Assembly: GCA_031270605.1 (NCBI GenBank)
Contig: JAISXG010000002.1
Span: 1-64,000, forward strand
DNA: 64,000 nucleotides
Source of the DNA: Oscillospiraceae bacterium
Lineage (GTDB): Bacteria; Bacillota; Clostridia; Oscillospirales; Acutalibacteraceae
Reading direction: 5' to 3'
Below are positions 1 to 8,961 of the stretch, in pieces. Under the pieces are notes generated by a model. The model was not told the DNA's origin and did not search any database. It worked only from the letters and a program-made list of their open reading frames with translations. Position numbers and translations under genes: made by a program. The first letter of the stretch is position 1, and the number at the start of each line of letters is the position of its first letter.

Positions 1-28
1 ACGCGCGCCGTCCTTGAATTGACTTCAT
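1..28 (-). CDS. 5' end of an unknown gene, cut by the window edge
   Basis: An ATG at 28 reading leftward starts a frame beginning MKSIQGRRA that runs off the window. A near-perfect Shine-Dalgarno (AAGGAGGA, 34-41) sits 5 nt upstream. A consensus promoter at 177-205 points at it, leaving a leader of about 145 nt. Nine residues are too few to assign a family. Confidence 0.5.
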
Positions 29-54
29 ACAAATCCTCCTTAATTTTGGAAAAG

Positions 55-78
55 CAGGGCCTGTCCGTCACCCCTGCA
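55..78 (-). promoter_or_regulatory. Hairpin in the 5' leader of the truncated gene
   Basis: On the minus strand GCAGGG pairs with CCCTGC around a 12-nt loop and is followed by TTTT, close ahead of the ribosome binding site. It could be an attenuator or the end of a riboswitch expression platform. I could not match the leader to a known riboswitch class. The rest of 79-435 is AT-rich and holds only the promoter. Confidence 0.3.
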
Positions 79-176
79 GCCGGGCGAAGCCTTGCGATAT
101 ATCCTTTTTCTCGTTGATAAGAGATTGCAATCAAAAACACAAAAACCAAATCAACAGCAGACAAATATACAGATTC

Positions 177-205
177 ATTATAGTTATAAACTTAGTAAAA
201 GTCAA
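177..205 (-). promoter_or_regulatory. Sigma-A type promoter for the truncated gene
   Basis: TTGACT (200-205), a 17-bp spacer and TATAAT (177-182) on the minus strand, in an AT-rich stretch. It faces the gene starting at 28. Confidence 0.7.
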
Positions 206-435
206 CACTTCCTAATTTAAAATTACAGAAATATCAATTGAAAATCAACAATTATTTTTCCAAATATAAAACATGCTGATTCCCAAGAATCTTAAAAACA
301 TTCTTGATTAAGAAATAGAACATAGAATAATTCTTAAAATCATAAAAACTCACAGAAACCCCGGTGCGCAACACGCAAACCAAAACACTTGCTTTCTTCA
401 TGGCTGTTTTTCGTCGGTGCTTCGACCAAGCATGC

Positions 436-486
436 AATAAAAAAGCTTTTCACCCGTCAGACCTTAAATCGTGTCAGGTGAAAAGC
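436..486 (-). terminator. Rho-independent terminator after the UroD-like gene
   Basis: GCTTTTCACC and GGTGAAAAGC form 10-bp perfect arms (445-454, 477-486). On the minus strand the hairpin is followed by TTTTTTATT. It lies 29 bp past the stop of the UroD-like gene and separates it from the truncated gene. Confidence 0.85.
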
Positions 487-514
487 ATTTATTTAATCTG
501 CAACACCGCAAAGC

Positions 515-1504
515 TTATTGCGCATAAAACGCTGTCACGGCGTCAAAAAAAGCGTCGATATTTTCCCATTTCGCGCTGTGGGGCACATCACAGCCCGTCG
601 AGATCATATAGTTGTCATAGCGGGCGCACCGCTTCAAAAGGCTGGCTGTCCTTTCCCGAATCTCCGAAGGGCTTGCGGTTCTCAACAGAAGCGGGTCAAG
701 GTTCCCCATCACCAGCTTGTCACACGGGAAAAGGGGCAGGATGTCCTCCATGCGCACCGCGTTGCCGAAGTGGTAAATGTCGGCATTGACGCCGATCAGG
801 CTTTGCGCCAGAGGCACCGTATTGCCGCAATTGTGATAAATAAACACAAAATCCTCGTCCGCCGTTTCCGCAACAATCCTGCGGACAAACCGCGAAGAAA
901 ACGCCTCACACAGATCCGGCGAAAGCAGGCCCGCGGCCGGTTCCGCCAGCACCACGCCCGCCGCGCCCGCCGCGCGGAACGCGCGGATATAAGAAACGAT
1001 AAACCGTGTGCATTTTTCTATCAATACAGAAACCGCTTCGGGCGATTCAAAACAGGCCATCATCAGCTCCGTCATATCCATCAGCCGGCCCGCGAGGGAG
1101 TAAGGGCCGATTGCGCCGCAAAAAACAGGAACGGCTGCAATGCGCCCTGCGGCGATCCGCACCCCTTCGAGATAAATGCCGGTCCTGCCGGCTCCGACCT
1201 CCGGGACAGCAAGCCTCTCAATATCCGCCTCACCGGCGACGATCGGCGCAGCCACCGTGGGAATTTCATTTTCTGAAACCTTAATCGGCGCACCGAAAGC
1301 CTCGGCCTCGACCGACAGATCCATCATGTTTAACGAGGCACCAACCGGGCAGCGCGCGACAATGGCCCGCATGCCCTCCGCCTGCTTTTCGCTGCTGAAA
1401 ATCAGCTCCTTAACAGAAATGTCCAAAAGCTGTGTGGAGGGAAACGACAGCACGGGAACCGGGCGGTTTTTATTTTCTGCGATTTGTTTCACAAGAGCCT
1501 TCAT
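515..1504 (-). CDS. Uroporphyrinogen decarboxylase (URO-D) family methyltransferase-like protein
   Basis: This is a 329-residue TIM-barrel protein of the URO-D superfamily, closest in character to the MtaA/CmuA corrinoid methyltransferases rather than true HemE. A HNCGN motif near residues 224-228, a GNLDP motif near 267 and a Cys near 305 match the zinc-site pattern (His-x-Cys ... Cys) of that methyltransferase group. The family moves methyl groups between a methylated corrinoid protein and a thiol such as coenzyme M or a folate-type acceptor. The substrate cannot be read from sequence, and no corrinoid protein or other haem gene is adjacent. The start was placed at the ATG at 1504 because GAGAGG (1514-1519) directly abuts the alternative ATG at 1513 and is correctly spaced only for 1504. 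A terminator follows. Confidence 0.8.
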   Translation of the reverse strand: MKALVKQIAENKNRPVPVLSFPSTQLLDISVKELIFSSEKQAEGMRAIVARCPVGASLNMMDLSVEAEAFGAPIKVSENEIPTVAAPIVAGEADIERLAVPEVGAGRTGIYLEGVRIAAGRIAAVPVFCGAIGPYSLAGRLMDMTELMMACFESPEAVSVLIEKCTRFIVSYIRAFRAAGAAGVVLAEPAAGLLSPDLCEAFSSRFVRRIVAETADEDFVFIYHNCGNTVPLAQSLIGVNADIYHFGNAVRMEDILPLFPCDKLVMGNLDPLLLRTASPSEIRERTASLLKRCARYDNYMISTGCDVPHSAKWENIDAFFDAVTAFYAQ

Positions 1505-1530
1505 ATTGGTCATCCTCTCAAAATCAGATT

Positions 1531-1695
1531 TTGGGAACCGCTGATTAAATCGGAGTCAGCGATAGGACAGGAGATTTTTTCACCAGATTGTCTAAGTTTT
1601 TGCGGTTAAGACTGGCGCCTTAACAAGAAAAATCAGGCAATATGACGGAAAATATCCGTCATAGCGTCGGCTTTCGATTAAATCAGTGGTTCCTT
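1531..1695. mobile_element. MITE-like element, copy 1
   Basis: A non-coding element of about 165 bp bounded by imperfect terminal inverted repeats (GGAACCGCTGATTAAATCG at the left, CGATTAAATCAGTGGTTCC at the right). It contains two internal hairpins: GTTAAG/CTTAAC and GACGGA/TCCGTC. A second copy, about 90 percent identical by eye, lies at 9601-9769. Short length, inverted ends and no reading frame fit a miniature inverted-repeat transposable element. No transposase is present in the window. Confidence 0.65.
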
Positions 1696-1818
1696 AGCAG
1701 GAATATCACAAAATCATTCTAACAAGACCACGCGTGTTTGTAAAGCTTGATTTTTTGCTTCACTCTGCACAAACAGGCTGTTTTCGTTGTCTTTTTTACA
1801 ATTCCTTAATAAAAAAGT

Positions 1819-1847
1819 TTGATTCTGTTATTTTTTTGTGGTAGAAT
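1819..1847 (+). promoter_or_regulatory. secA promoter
   Basis: TTGATT (1819-1824), a 17-bp spacer and TAGAAT (1842-1847). The predicted start leaves a leader of about 130 nt before secA. Confidence 0.65.
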
Positions 1848-1874
1848 GTGGGGTAGTTCATTTTACCTTTTGTG

Positions 1875-1914
1875 ATAGCGCTTTCATTTCGCAAAATCGG
1901 CTGCGCTATTTTGC
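1875..1914 (+). promoter_or_regulatory. Overlapping alternative hairpins in the secA leader
   Basis: ATAGCGC (1875-1881) can pair with GCGCTAT (1903-1909). GCAAAAT (1891-1897) can pair with ATTTTGC (1908-1914). The two stems share bases and cannot form together, an arrangement typical of attenuators or leader switches. No leader peptide resembling SecM is seen. Confidence 0.35.
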
Positions 1915-1988
1915 CATGAGCACATTTTTAAATATCCATAAACGATATGCATTGCATGAGATTGTTTTTTTGAAAGGATCGTAATTAC

Positions 1989-4730
1989 ATGGGGATTTTA
2001 TCAAAGCTGTTCGGTGACTATTCCAAAAAAGAGCTGAAACGGATTTATCCTATGCGTGACGCCGTTCTGGCGCTCGAAGAGGAATATGAAAAGCTGACCG
2101 ACGAGGAGCTGCGGGCAAAAACGCCGCTGTTCCGTGAGCGCCTTGAAAACGGCGAGACGCTCGACGATCTGCTGCCCGAGGCGTTCGCGGCTTTCCGCGA
2201 GGCATCCTGGCGCGTGCTGAACATGAAGCACTTTCCCGTGCAGGTTCTGGGCGCCATCATCCTGCACCAGGGGCGTATCGCCGAAATGAAGACCGGTGAG
2301 GGCAAAACCCTCGTCGCGCCGCTGTCGGCATATTTAAACGCGCTTGCGGGCAAAGGCGTGCACATTGTCACCGTCAACGACTACCTCGCGAAGCGCGACT
2401 CGGAGTGGATGGGCAAGACCTTCCGCTTCATGGGGCTGAGCGTGGGCCTGATCATTCACGAAAAAGACAATACCGAGCGCCGCGAGGCCTATGCCTGCGA
2501 CGTGACCTACGGGACCAACAACGAGATGGGCTTTGACTATCTGCGCGACAACATGGTGATGTATAAAGAGCACCGCGTGCAGCGCGGCCACAGCTATGCG
2601 ATCGTGGACGAAGTGGACTCCATTTTGATCGACGAGGCCCGCACGCCCCTCATTATTTCCGGCAGGGGCGACAAGTCCACGGACCTTTACAAAATCGCCA
2701 ACGACTTTGTAAAACGCCTGAAAAAAATCAAGGTTACAGAAATTGACACAAAAACAAACGCCGAGGAGGAACTTGCGGACGAAGGCGACTATGTCGTGGA
2801 CGAAAAGGCCCGCACGGCCTCGCTGACCAAAAGCGGCATCGCGAAGGCCGAGCAGTATTTCGGCCTTGAAAACCTGATGGATGCAAACAACCTCTCGATT
2901 CAGCACCACATCAATCAGGCCCTGAAGGCGCACGGCGTGATGACGCTCGACATCGATTATGTCGTCAAGGAGGGCGAGGTGCTGATCGTCGACGAATTCA
3001 CCGGGCGCATCATGCTCGGCAGACGGTATTCGGACGGCCTGCATCAGGCCATTGAGGCGAAAGAAAACGTGAGCGTCCAACATGAGAGCAAGACACTCGC
3101 GACCATCACTTTCCAGAACTATTTCAGGCTCTATGGCAAACTTTCGGGCATGACCGGCACGGCCATGACGGAAAGCGACGAGTTCCAGGAGATTTATAAG
3201 CTCGACGTTGTGGAGGTTCCCACAAACAAGCCGATGGTGAGACAAGACAACCCCGACGCACTGTTCAAAACCGTGCAGGCGAAGTTTGACTCGATCACCG
3301 AGAAAATTATTGAGTGCAACGAAAAAGGCCAGCCGGTGCTTGTGGGCACGGTGAGCATCGAAAAATCAGAGGCCGTGAGCCGCGCGCTCAAAAAACGCGG
3401 CCTCAAGCACGAGGTGCTCAACGCGAAGAACCATGAGCGTGAGGCCGAGATCGTGGCGCAGGCGGGCAAGTTCGGCGCGGTGACCATCGCGACGAATATG
3501 GCGGGCCGGGGCACCGACATCATCCTCGGCGGCAACGCCGAATTCATGGCAAAAACCCAGATGCGCAAAAACGGCTATTCGGAGGAGCTGATCGTGGAGG
3601 CCACCGGCTTTGCCGAAACGCAGGACGAAGAAATTCTCGCCGCGCGCAAAGAATACAAAGAGCTTGAGCAAAAATTCAAAAAAGAGATCGAACCCGAGGC
3701 GCAAAAGGTGCGCGACGCGGGCGGCCTGTTCATTATCGGCACAGAGCGCCATGAGTCGCGCCGCATTGACAACCAGCTCCGCGGCCGTTCCGGCCGTCAG
3801 GGCGACTCGGGCGAAAGCCGCTTCTATCTCGCGGCGGAGGACGATTTGCTGCGCCTGTTCGCGGGCGACCGTTTCTATAACATCCTTGACCGCCTGGGCG
3901 CGGACGAAAACATCCCCCTTGAGAACAAGATTCTCTCAAGCTCCATTGAAAGCGCGCAGCGCAAGGTGGAGTCGAACAACTTTGCGGTGCGCAAAAACGT
4001 GCTGAAATTCGACGACGTCATGAACGTGCAGCGCGAGGTCATTTACGGCCAGCGCAACAAGGTGCTTGACGGCGTCGACCTTGACGAAACCATCGGCAAG
4101 ATGATCCGTGACAGCGTGACGAACAATGTGGACTTCTACTGCCCCACCGCCGTTTCGGCCGCTGACTGGAACATCGCGGGCTTGAAGAATAAATACGCGT
4201 GGCTGCTCGGCACGGCGGAGCTGCCGTCTGAAAAAGACCGGGAGGCAATTCTTGAGTTTGTGCTTGAAAAGGCAACCGAACGCTTTGCATCGCAGAAGGC
4301 AAAATATCCACCGGAGATCATGAACGCGCTTGAGCAGAAAGTGCTTCTTGAGAACGTGGACATCCGCTGGATGGACCATATCGACGACATGGAGCAGCTG
4401 CGCAACGGCGTGAACCTGCGCTCCTATGCCCAGCAGGACCCGGTCGTCGCGTTCCGCATGGAGAGCTTTGATATGTTCGACGAAATGACGAATAATATCC
4501 TTGAGGGCACCGTGACCATGCTGCTCAGCGCCGTCATCCGTGAAGAAAAAGACATTAAGCGCGAGCAGGCTGTGAAGGTCACGGCAACGAGCGGCGGCAC
4601 TGACGGCACAGTGAAAAAACAACCCGTCAAAAAGGGCGAAAAGATCGGCCGCAACGACCCGTGCCCCTGCGGCAGCGGCAAAAAATACAAAAAATGCTGC
4701 GGCGCGGTGAACGAGAAGACCACGCCCTGA
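1989..4730 (+). CDS. secA: Preprotein translocase ATPase SecA
   Basis: SecA is the motor ATPase that drives unfolded secretory proteins through SecYEG at the cytoplasmic membrane. The 913-residue product is of normal SecA length. It carries the Walker A motif GEGKT at residues 103-107, a DEVD box near 207, the conserved TGTAMTE stretch, the helicase motif with MAGRGTDI and the [11 protein letters not shown] motif VI. A C-terminal SEC-C zinc motif, [13 protein letters not shown], ends the protein; this binds zinc and, in families where it was studied, SecB or phospholipid. The ATG is preceded by GAAAGGAT. It has its own promoter with a structured leader, and a CPBP protease follows 60 bp downstream. 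It is probably the only, housekeeping secA. Confidence 0.98.
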   Translation: MGILSKLFGDYSKKELKRIYPMRDAVLALEEEYEKLTDEELRAKTPLFRERLENGETLDDLLPEAFAAFREASWRVLNMKHFPVQVLGAIILHQGRIAEMKTGEGKTLVAPLSAYLNALAGKGVHIVTVNDYLAKRDSEWMGKTFRFMGLSVGLIIHEKDNTERREAYACDVTYGTNNEMGFDYLRDNMVMYKEHRVQRGHSYAIVDEVDSILIDEARTPLIISGRGDKSTDLYKIANDFVKRLKKIKVTEIDTKTNAEEELADEGDYVVDEKARTASLTKSGIAKAEQYFGLENLMDANNLSIQHHINQALKAHGVMTLDIDYVVKEGEVLIVDEFTGRIMLGRRYSDGLHQAIEAKENVSVQHESKTLATITFQNYFRLYGKLSGMTGTAMTESDEFQEIYKLDVVEVPTNKPMVRQDNPDALFKTVQAKFDSITEKIIECNEKGQPVLVGTVSIEKSEAVSRALKKRGLKHEVLNAKNHEREAEIVAQAGKFGAVTIATNMAGRGTDIILGGNAEFMAKTQMRKNGYSEELIVEATGFAETQDEEILAARKEYKELEQKFKKEIEPEAQKVRDAGGLFIIGTERHESRRIDNQLRGRSGRQGDSGESRFYLAAEDDLLRLFAGDRFYNILDRLGADENIPLENKILSSSIESAQRKVESNNFAVRKNVLKFDDVMNVQREVIYGQRNKVLDGVDLDETIGKMIRDSVTNNVDFYCPTAVSAADWNIAGLKNKYAWLLGTAELPSEKDREAILEFVLEKATERFASQKAKYPPEIMNALEQKVLLENVDIRWMDHIDDMEQLRNGVNLRSYAQQDPVVAFRMESFDMFDEMTNNILEGTVTMLLSAVIREEKDIKREQAVKVTATSGGTDGTVKKQPVKKGEKIGRNDPCPCGSGKKYKKCCGAVNEKTTP

Positions 4731-4790
4731 CCAATCGGCAACGCCGGTGCGTATTCAGAAACAAACTGAAACCGCACTCTTGTTTGGAAG

Positions 4791-5885
4791 GTGTTTAAAA
4801 TTAGCGATTATAATCTGAACCCGAACCCCGGCTTTTCCGGACCGCCGCTGGACGCGTTTGAAGCGCTCAAACACGCAAAAAGCATTTACGCCGAGCACCG
4901 CAAGCTGAAAATTCTCAGCATTGCGGCAGGGGCGGGCGTGCTTTCCTTTCTGGCGGCAAGGTTTTTATATGCAAGCGCGCTGCAGCAGATCAGGCCGCTG
5001 AACACGCTGGTGACGCAGAACTATACCTTTTACCTCTCTTTGACCGCGCTGTTTTCACTGTTTTGCGTTGGCCTGCCATTTCTGGTGGCGCTCTATTTTA
5101 TCAAAAAGATTGCGAACGGTGACCCGATTGTGGCCGGCAAGCCCCAAAACGCCTTTGACATGACCTTGCTTGTTGCGGCGGGCTTCGCTGCCTGTCTTGC
5201 GGGCGGGCTTGTGTCCAGTTATTTCTCAGCCTATGTGCAGGATTTTTTCGGTATAAAATTTGAATACGCCATGGACCCGGTGCCCACGCAGGCGATCGAC
5301 ATCGGACTTTATTTTCTCAGCTATGCCATCGTTCCGGCAATTGTCGAAGAGTTTGCGCTGCGCGGCGTTGTGATGCAGCCGCTGCGCAAATACGGCGACT
5401 GGTTTGCCATTCTCATGTCCTCACTGGTGTTCGCGCTGATGCACGGCAACATGGTTCAGGTGCCGTTCGCGTTTATCGCGGGCATCGCCATGGGCTTTGC
5501 GGTCATAAAGACCGGCACTCTGTGGACGAGTATTATCATTCATTTTTTAACCAACGCCTCCTCTTTGCTGCAAAGCATCTATCTTGAAAAAACCGCTTCA
5601 ACGGGCACATCCCTGCTGACAGTCTATGTGTTTTATGCCGTGGTGATTTTGCTTGGCGGCGTTTGCGCGTTTTTCTATTTCCGGCGGCTGCAAAAGCGCG
5701 AACGAGAGCTGCACCGTCAGCGTAATCCTTTCGCGTTCCCGCTCAAAAGTGTGCCGGTGCTTTATAAAGACAGCCGCTTTCCTCTGGGCTCCTGTGTGGG
5801 CAAATATGTCGCGACCGTGCCCATGCTCACGGCGATCGCCATCATGGCGCTGCAAACCGTCACCTCAATTTCGCTTGCCGGTTGA
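4791..5885 (+). CDS. CPBP (Rce1-like) family intramembrane glutamic protease
   Basis: A multi-pass membrane protein of up to 364 residues with the full CPBP/Abi signature: EExxxR at residues 186-191 (VEEFALRG), a conserved His at 218 in the ALMHGN motif, and HxxxN at 251-255 (HFLTN). Related proteins are Rce1-type prenyl proteases and bacteriocin self-immunity proteins; the substrate here is unknown. About eight hydrophobic segments are visible. The start is uncertain: GTG at 4791 overlaps its own Shine-Dalgarno-like AAGGTG, while an in-frame ATT at 4800 would have correct spacing. It follows secA with a 60-bp gap and may be cotranscribed with it. Confidence 0.88.
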   Translation: MFKISDYNLNPNPGFSGPPLDAFEALKHAKSIYAEHRKLKILSIAAGAGVLSFLAARFLYASALQQIRPLNTLVTQNYTFYLSLTALFSLFCVGLPFLVALYFIKKIANGDPIVAGKPQNAFDMTLLVAAGFAACLAGGLVSSYFSAYVQDFFGIKFEYAMDPVPTQAIDIGLYFLSYAIVPAIVEEFALRGVVMQPLRKYGDWFAILMSSLVFALMHGNMVQVPFAFIAGIAMGFAVIKTGTLWTSIIIHFLTNASSLLQSIYLEKTASTGTSLLTVYVFYAVVILLGGVCAFFYFRRLQKRERELHRQRNPFAFPLKSVPVLYKDSRFPLGSCVGKYVATVPMLTAIAIMALQTVTSISLAG

Positions 5886-5960
5886 CCTTGCGCCGCACTC
5901 CCCTGAAGAGATCTGAAAAAGCGGGAATCCTATATTTTGACTGAGTTAAGGACGAATAAA

Positions 5961-6431
5961 ATGGCCGACCACCAAACTTTTACGCAAGAGGCGCTTATGC
6001 GGCTTGCCCTTGAACAGGCAAGCCTTGCGGCAGGTGAGGGCGAAGTGCCCGTGGGCGCGGTGGTTGCGCGCGCGGGAGAGGTGATTGCGGTTGGCCGCAA
6101 CCGGCGAGAAAGTGGCAAAAACGCCCTCTATCATGCTGAAATCGAGGCGATCGACGGCGCATGCAAACGCCTCGGCGGCTGGCGGCTGCCCGGGTGCGAA
6201 CTGTTTGTAACGCTCGAGCCCTGCCCCATGTGCGCGGGGGCAATCATCAATTCGCGCATTGTAAGAGTCATTTTCGGCGCCTATGACCATAAGGCCGGCT
6301 CGTTCGGCTCGCTTGTGAATCTGAACGATTTTCCTTACAACCACAAACCCGAAATTCTCGGCGGTTTTCTGGAAGCGGAGTGCGCCGCGCTGTTGTCTGA
6401 CTTTTTTTCAAATTTAAGAAAAAACAAATAA
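5961..6431 (+). CDS. tadA: tRNA-specific adenosine deaminase TadA
   Basis: TadA deaminates adenosine 34 of tRNA-Arg(ACG) to inosine for wobble decoding. The 156-residue protein has the deaminase zinc site: HAE at residues 58-60 (His ligand and proton-shuttle Glu) and PCPMC at 87-91 (two Cys ligands). The usual GSLVNL stretch follows. The ATG at 5961 is chosen over an upstream TTG because AAGGAC is spaced about 7 nt ahead of it. It lies between the CPBP protease and a cupin regulator. In many Firmicutes the SRP RNA and dnaX follow tadA; they do not here. Confidence 0.95.
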   Translation: MADHQTFTQEALMRLALEQASLAAGEGEVPVGAVVARAGEVIAVGRNRRESGKNALYHAEIEAIDGACKRLGGWRLPGCELFVTLEPCPMCAGAIINSRIVRVIFGAYDHKAGSFGSLVNLNDFPYNHKPEILGGFLEAECAALLSDFFSNLRKNK

Positions 6432-6472
6432 TATTAAACCGAATAGAATTGTATGAAAGGGCGGATAGATTG

Positions 6473-7021
6473 ATGGACGTTCAACTCAAGCAGATTGCAA
6501 GCCGCATCAAAGAGCTTCGCGAAATTCTTGAATTGTCAAAAACAAAAATGGCCGCTGACCTCGGCATTTCTCTTGAGGAATACAAGCAGTATGAAGCGGC
6601 TGAAAGGGACATTCCCATCAGCACCATTTTCTCCATCGCGACATTGCTGGATGTCGACTACTCCGTGCTGCTCACGGGCGAGAGCCCCCGCATGGACGCA
6701 TACACCGTTGTGCGGAAGGGCGAGGGCGTGGCGGTTGACCGCTATGAGGGCTATCACTTTGAAAGCATTGCGGCAAACTTCAAGCACAAGGTCATGGAGC
6801 CCATGATCGTGTCGCTGGAAGAAAAAGAACTCCCCGCACAGCTTGTGATGCACGGCGGGCAGGAGCTGAATTACTGCCTTTCGGGTCAGGTGAGGGTCAC
6901 CGTGGGCAAAAACGCGTTCACGCTTTCTGAGGGCGACTCGATTTATTTCAACCCGCGCCTGCCCCACAGGCAGGAGGCCGTTGGCGGACCGACAACATTT
7001 CTCACCGTTATTACGGAATAA
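6473..7021 (+). CDS. XRE-family transcriptional regulator with C-terminal cupin domain
   Basis: A 182-residue protein with an N-terminal helix-turn-helix of the Xre/Cro type (about residues 5-60, IASRIKELREILELSKTKMA onward) and a C-terminal single cupin barrel (about 105-180; motifs MHGGQELNYCLSGQ and FNPRLPHR). Such proteins bind DNA through the HTH and sense a small ligand or metal in the cupin. Members include SutR- and PuuR-like regulators and also regulators next to AMP-forming acyl-CoA ligases. The ligand is not deducible. The ATG at 6473 follows AAAGGGCGG. It starts 41 bp after tadA and ends in a clear terminator. Confidence 0.88.
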   Translation: MDVQLKQIASRIKELREILELSKTKMAADLGISLEEYKQYEAAERDIPISTIFSIATLLDVDYSVLLTGESPRMDAYTVVRKGEGVAVDRYEGYHFESIAANFKHKVMEPMIVSLEEKELPAQLVMHGGQELNYCLSGQVRVTVGKNAFTLSEGDSIYFNPRLPHRQEAVGGPTTFLTVITE

Positions 7022-7032
7022 AAAAACAATTC

Positions 7033-7072
7033 AAAAGCTGCGCAGCCGCATTTTTGCCGCGCAGCTTTTTTT
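7033..7072 (+). terminator. Rho-independent terminator after the cupin regulator
   Basis: AAAGCTGCGC pairs with GCGCAGCTTT and runs into a run of seven T. Confidence 0.9.
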
Positions 7073-7090
7073 GGGCAATACCCTTTTTTC

Positions 7091-7119
7091 TTGACTATTG
7101 AAGCTTCTTACAGTATAGT
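7091..7119 (+). promoter_or_regulatory. Promoter of the GH2 glycosidase gene
   Basis: TTGACT (7091-7096), 17-bp spacer, TATAGT (7114-7119). It lies about 65 bp ahead of the start codon. No clear cre-like operator is seen. Confidence 0.75.
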
Positions 7120-7183
7120 TTATATGGATTGCAGCAGGTTTCCTGCAAACGGCATTATTTTATAATAACAAAGGAGTTAGATT

Positions 7184-8890
7184 ATGAACATCCCCAGAGC
7201 CGAGCACCCAAACCCGCAGTTCATGCGCGAACAATGGCTTTGCCTCAACGGCGAATGGCAGTTTGAAATCGACACAGGCAAAAGCGGCATGGCCCGCAAA
7301 TTATACAAAAGAGAAGCTGGGCTTTCAGGGAAGATCACCGTTCCCTTCTGCCCCGAAAGCCGTCTTTCAGGCGTGGAATACAAAGATTTTATGCACTGCG
7401 TGTGGTATCGCCGCACGCTCGAACTGACCGAGGCGCAACGCAGCGGCAGGCTGCTCCTGCATTTCGGCGCGGTGGACTATGAAGCGATTGTTTATGTGAA
7501 CGGTTTTGAGGCCGGCAGACACAAGGGCGGTTATGTTTCGTTTGCGGTCGACATCACAAAACTGGCGGTCACAGGCACAAATATTCTCACCGTCTGCGCT
7601 GTTGACGACACGCGCGACCCGCTTGTGCCGCGGGGCAAGCAAAGCGAGGAATTCTACTCACACGGCTGCGATTACACACGCACCACAGGCATCTGGCAGA
7701 GCGTATGGCTCGAATTTGTGCCTGACATACACATTAAAAGCGTGAAATATTACCCCGATGTTGAGAGCGCGTCGCTCACCATCCACGCAGACCTTTGCGG
7801 CGGCGGCACGTTACGCGCCGAGGCTTTCTACGAGGGCAAAAGCGCGGGCAGCGCCGAGGTGCATGCAAACGGCGGCTTTGCCTCGCTGTATCTCCCGCTT
7901 TCCGAAACGCACCTCTGGGAAGTCGGCAACGGCAGGCTTTATGACTTGAAGTTCACCTTTGCAAACGACACGGTGAACAGCTATTTCGGCCTGCGGAGCA
8001 TCGGCTTTGACGGCATGAAATTTTTGCTCAACGGCAAATCCGTCTTTCAGCGGCTGGTGCTCGACCAGGGCTTCTACCCCGACGGTATCTACACCGCGCC
8101 CGCAGACGCCGACCTGCTCGGCGATATCCTTCTCTCGAAGGCCGTGGGCTTCAACGGCGCAAGACTGCACGAAAAGGTGTTTGAGCCGCGTTTTTTATAC
8201 CATGCGGACCGCGAGGGCTATCTTGTCTGGGGCGAGTTCCCCAACTGGGGGCTTGACCACACCCGCGCGGACGCCGTCTATGGCATTCTGCCGGAGTGGA
8301 CAGAGGAAATCAACCGTGATTTCAACCACCCCTCCATCATCGGCTGGTGCCCGTTCAACGAAACGTGGGACTTGCACCACACACGCCAAAACGACGAGGT
8401 GCTGCGCATCGTCTACCGCGCCACAAAGGCGGTCGACCCCACACGCCCCTGTATCGACACCAGCGGCAACTTCCATGTTGAAACCGACATTTTCGATTTG
8501 CACGACTACGACCAGAACCCCGAGACCTTCCGCGCGCGCTACGAGCCGCTGATGCGTGAGGGTGAGTTCAATATCACCTTCCCCGACCGCCACCAATATG
8601 AGGGGCAGCCGACGTTTATCAGCGAATACGGCGGCATTCAGTGGAGCGTTGTGAACGACGGCGGCTGGGGCTACGGCAGCGCACCGAAATCAGGCGAGGA
8701 ATTTATTGAGCGCTACCGCGGCCTGACGAACGCCCTGCTTGATAATGACAAAATGTTTGGCTTCTGCTACACACAGCTCACAGACATTGAGCAGGAGCAG
8801 AACGGCCTTTATACCTATGACCGCAAGCCGAAGTTTGACTCGGCCATTTTCCATGAAATCAACAGCCGCAAGGCCGCGATTGAAGATTAA
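7184..8890 (+). CDS. Glycoside hydrolase family 2 protein (beta-galactosidase/beta-glucuronidase type)
   Basis: A 568-residue GH2 enzyme without a signal peptide, so cytoplasmic. It has the family order of an N-terminal sugar-binding jelly roll (about 15-180), an immunoglobulin-like middle (about 185-275) and a TIM barrel. The acid/base Glu is in WCPFNETWD (E393) and the nucleophile Glu in FISEYGG (E481). It lacks the long C-terminal domains of LacZ, so the size is closer to beta-glucuronidases and short beta-galactosidases. The exact sugar is unknown. A strong AAGGAG (7171-7176) precedes the ATG. It is transcribed alone, between terminators. Opposite-strand hisB faces it across a bidirectional terminator. 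Confidence 0.9.
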   Translation: MNIPRAEHPNPQFMREQWLCLNGEWQFEIDTGKSGMARKLYKREAGLSGKITVPFCPESRLSGVEYKDFMHCVWYRRTLELTEAQRSGRLLLHFGAVDYEAIVYVNGFEAGRHKGGYVSFAVDITKLAVTGTNILTVCAVDDTRDPLVPRGKQSEEFYSHGCDYTRTTGIWQSVWLEFVPDIHIKSVKYYPDVESASLTIHADLCGGGTLRAEAFYEGKSAGSAEVHANGGFASLYLPLSETHLWEVGNGRLYDLKFTFANDTVNSYFGLRSIGFDGMKFLLNGKSVFQRLVLDQGFYPDGIYTAPADADLLGDILLSKAVGFNGARLHEKVFEPRFLYHADREGYLVWGEFPNWGLDHTRADAVYGILPEWTEEINRDFNHPSIIGWCPFNETWDLHHTRQNDEVLRIVYRATKAVDPTRPCIDTSGNFHVETDIFDLHDYDQNPETFRARYEPLMREGEFNITFPDRHQYEGQPTFISEYGGIQWSVVNDGGWGYGSAPKSGEEFIERYRGLTNALLDNDKMFGFCYTQLTDIEQEQNGLYTYDRKPKFDSAIFHEINSRKAAIED

Positions 8891-8907
8891 TGTTCGGATA
8901 AAAACAA

Positions 8908-8946
8908 AGGGCTGTGTGCAAAAAACTTGCACACAGCCCTGATTTT
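8908..8946. terminator. Bidirectional terminator between the GH2 gene and hisB
   Basis: Thirteen-bp perfect arms (AGGGCTGTGTGCA and TGCACACAGCCCT) with an A-rich left flank and T-rich right flank, serving both convergent genes. Confidence 0.9.
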
Positions 8947-8961
8947 TATAGTCGAAAAAAT

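Noticed and set aside
2334-3245. 303-codon open frame antisense to secA
   Set aside because: It mirrors the coding strand of secA with high GC at third positions and has no ribosome site or recognisable domain; a shadow frame.
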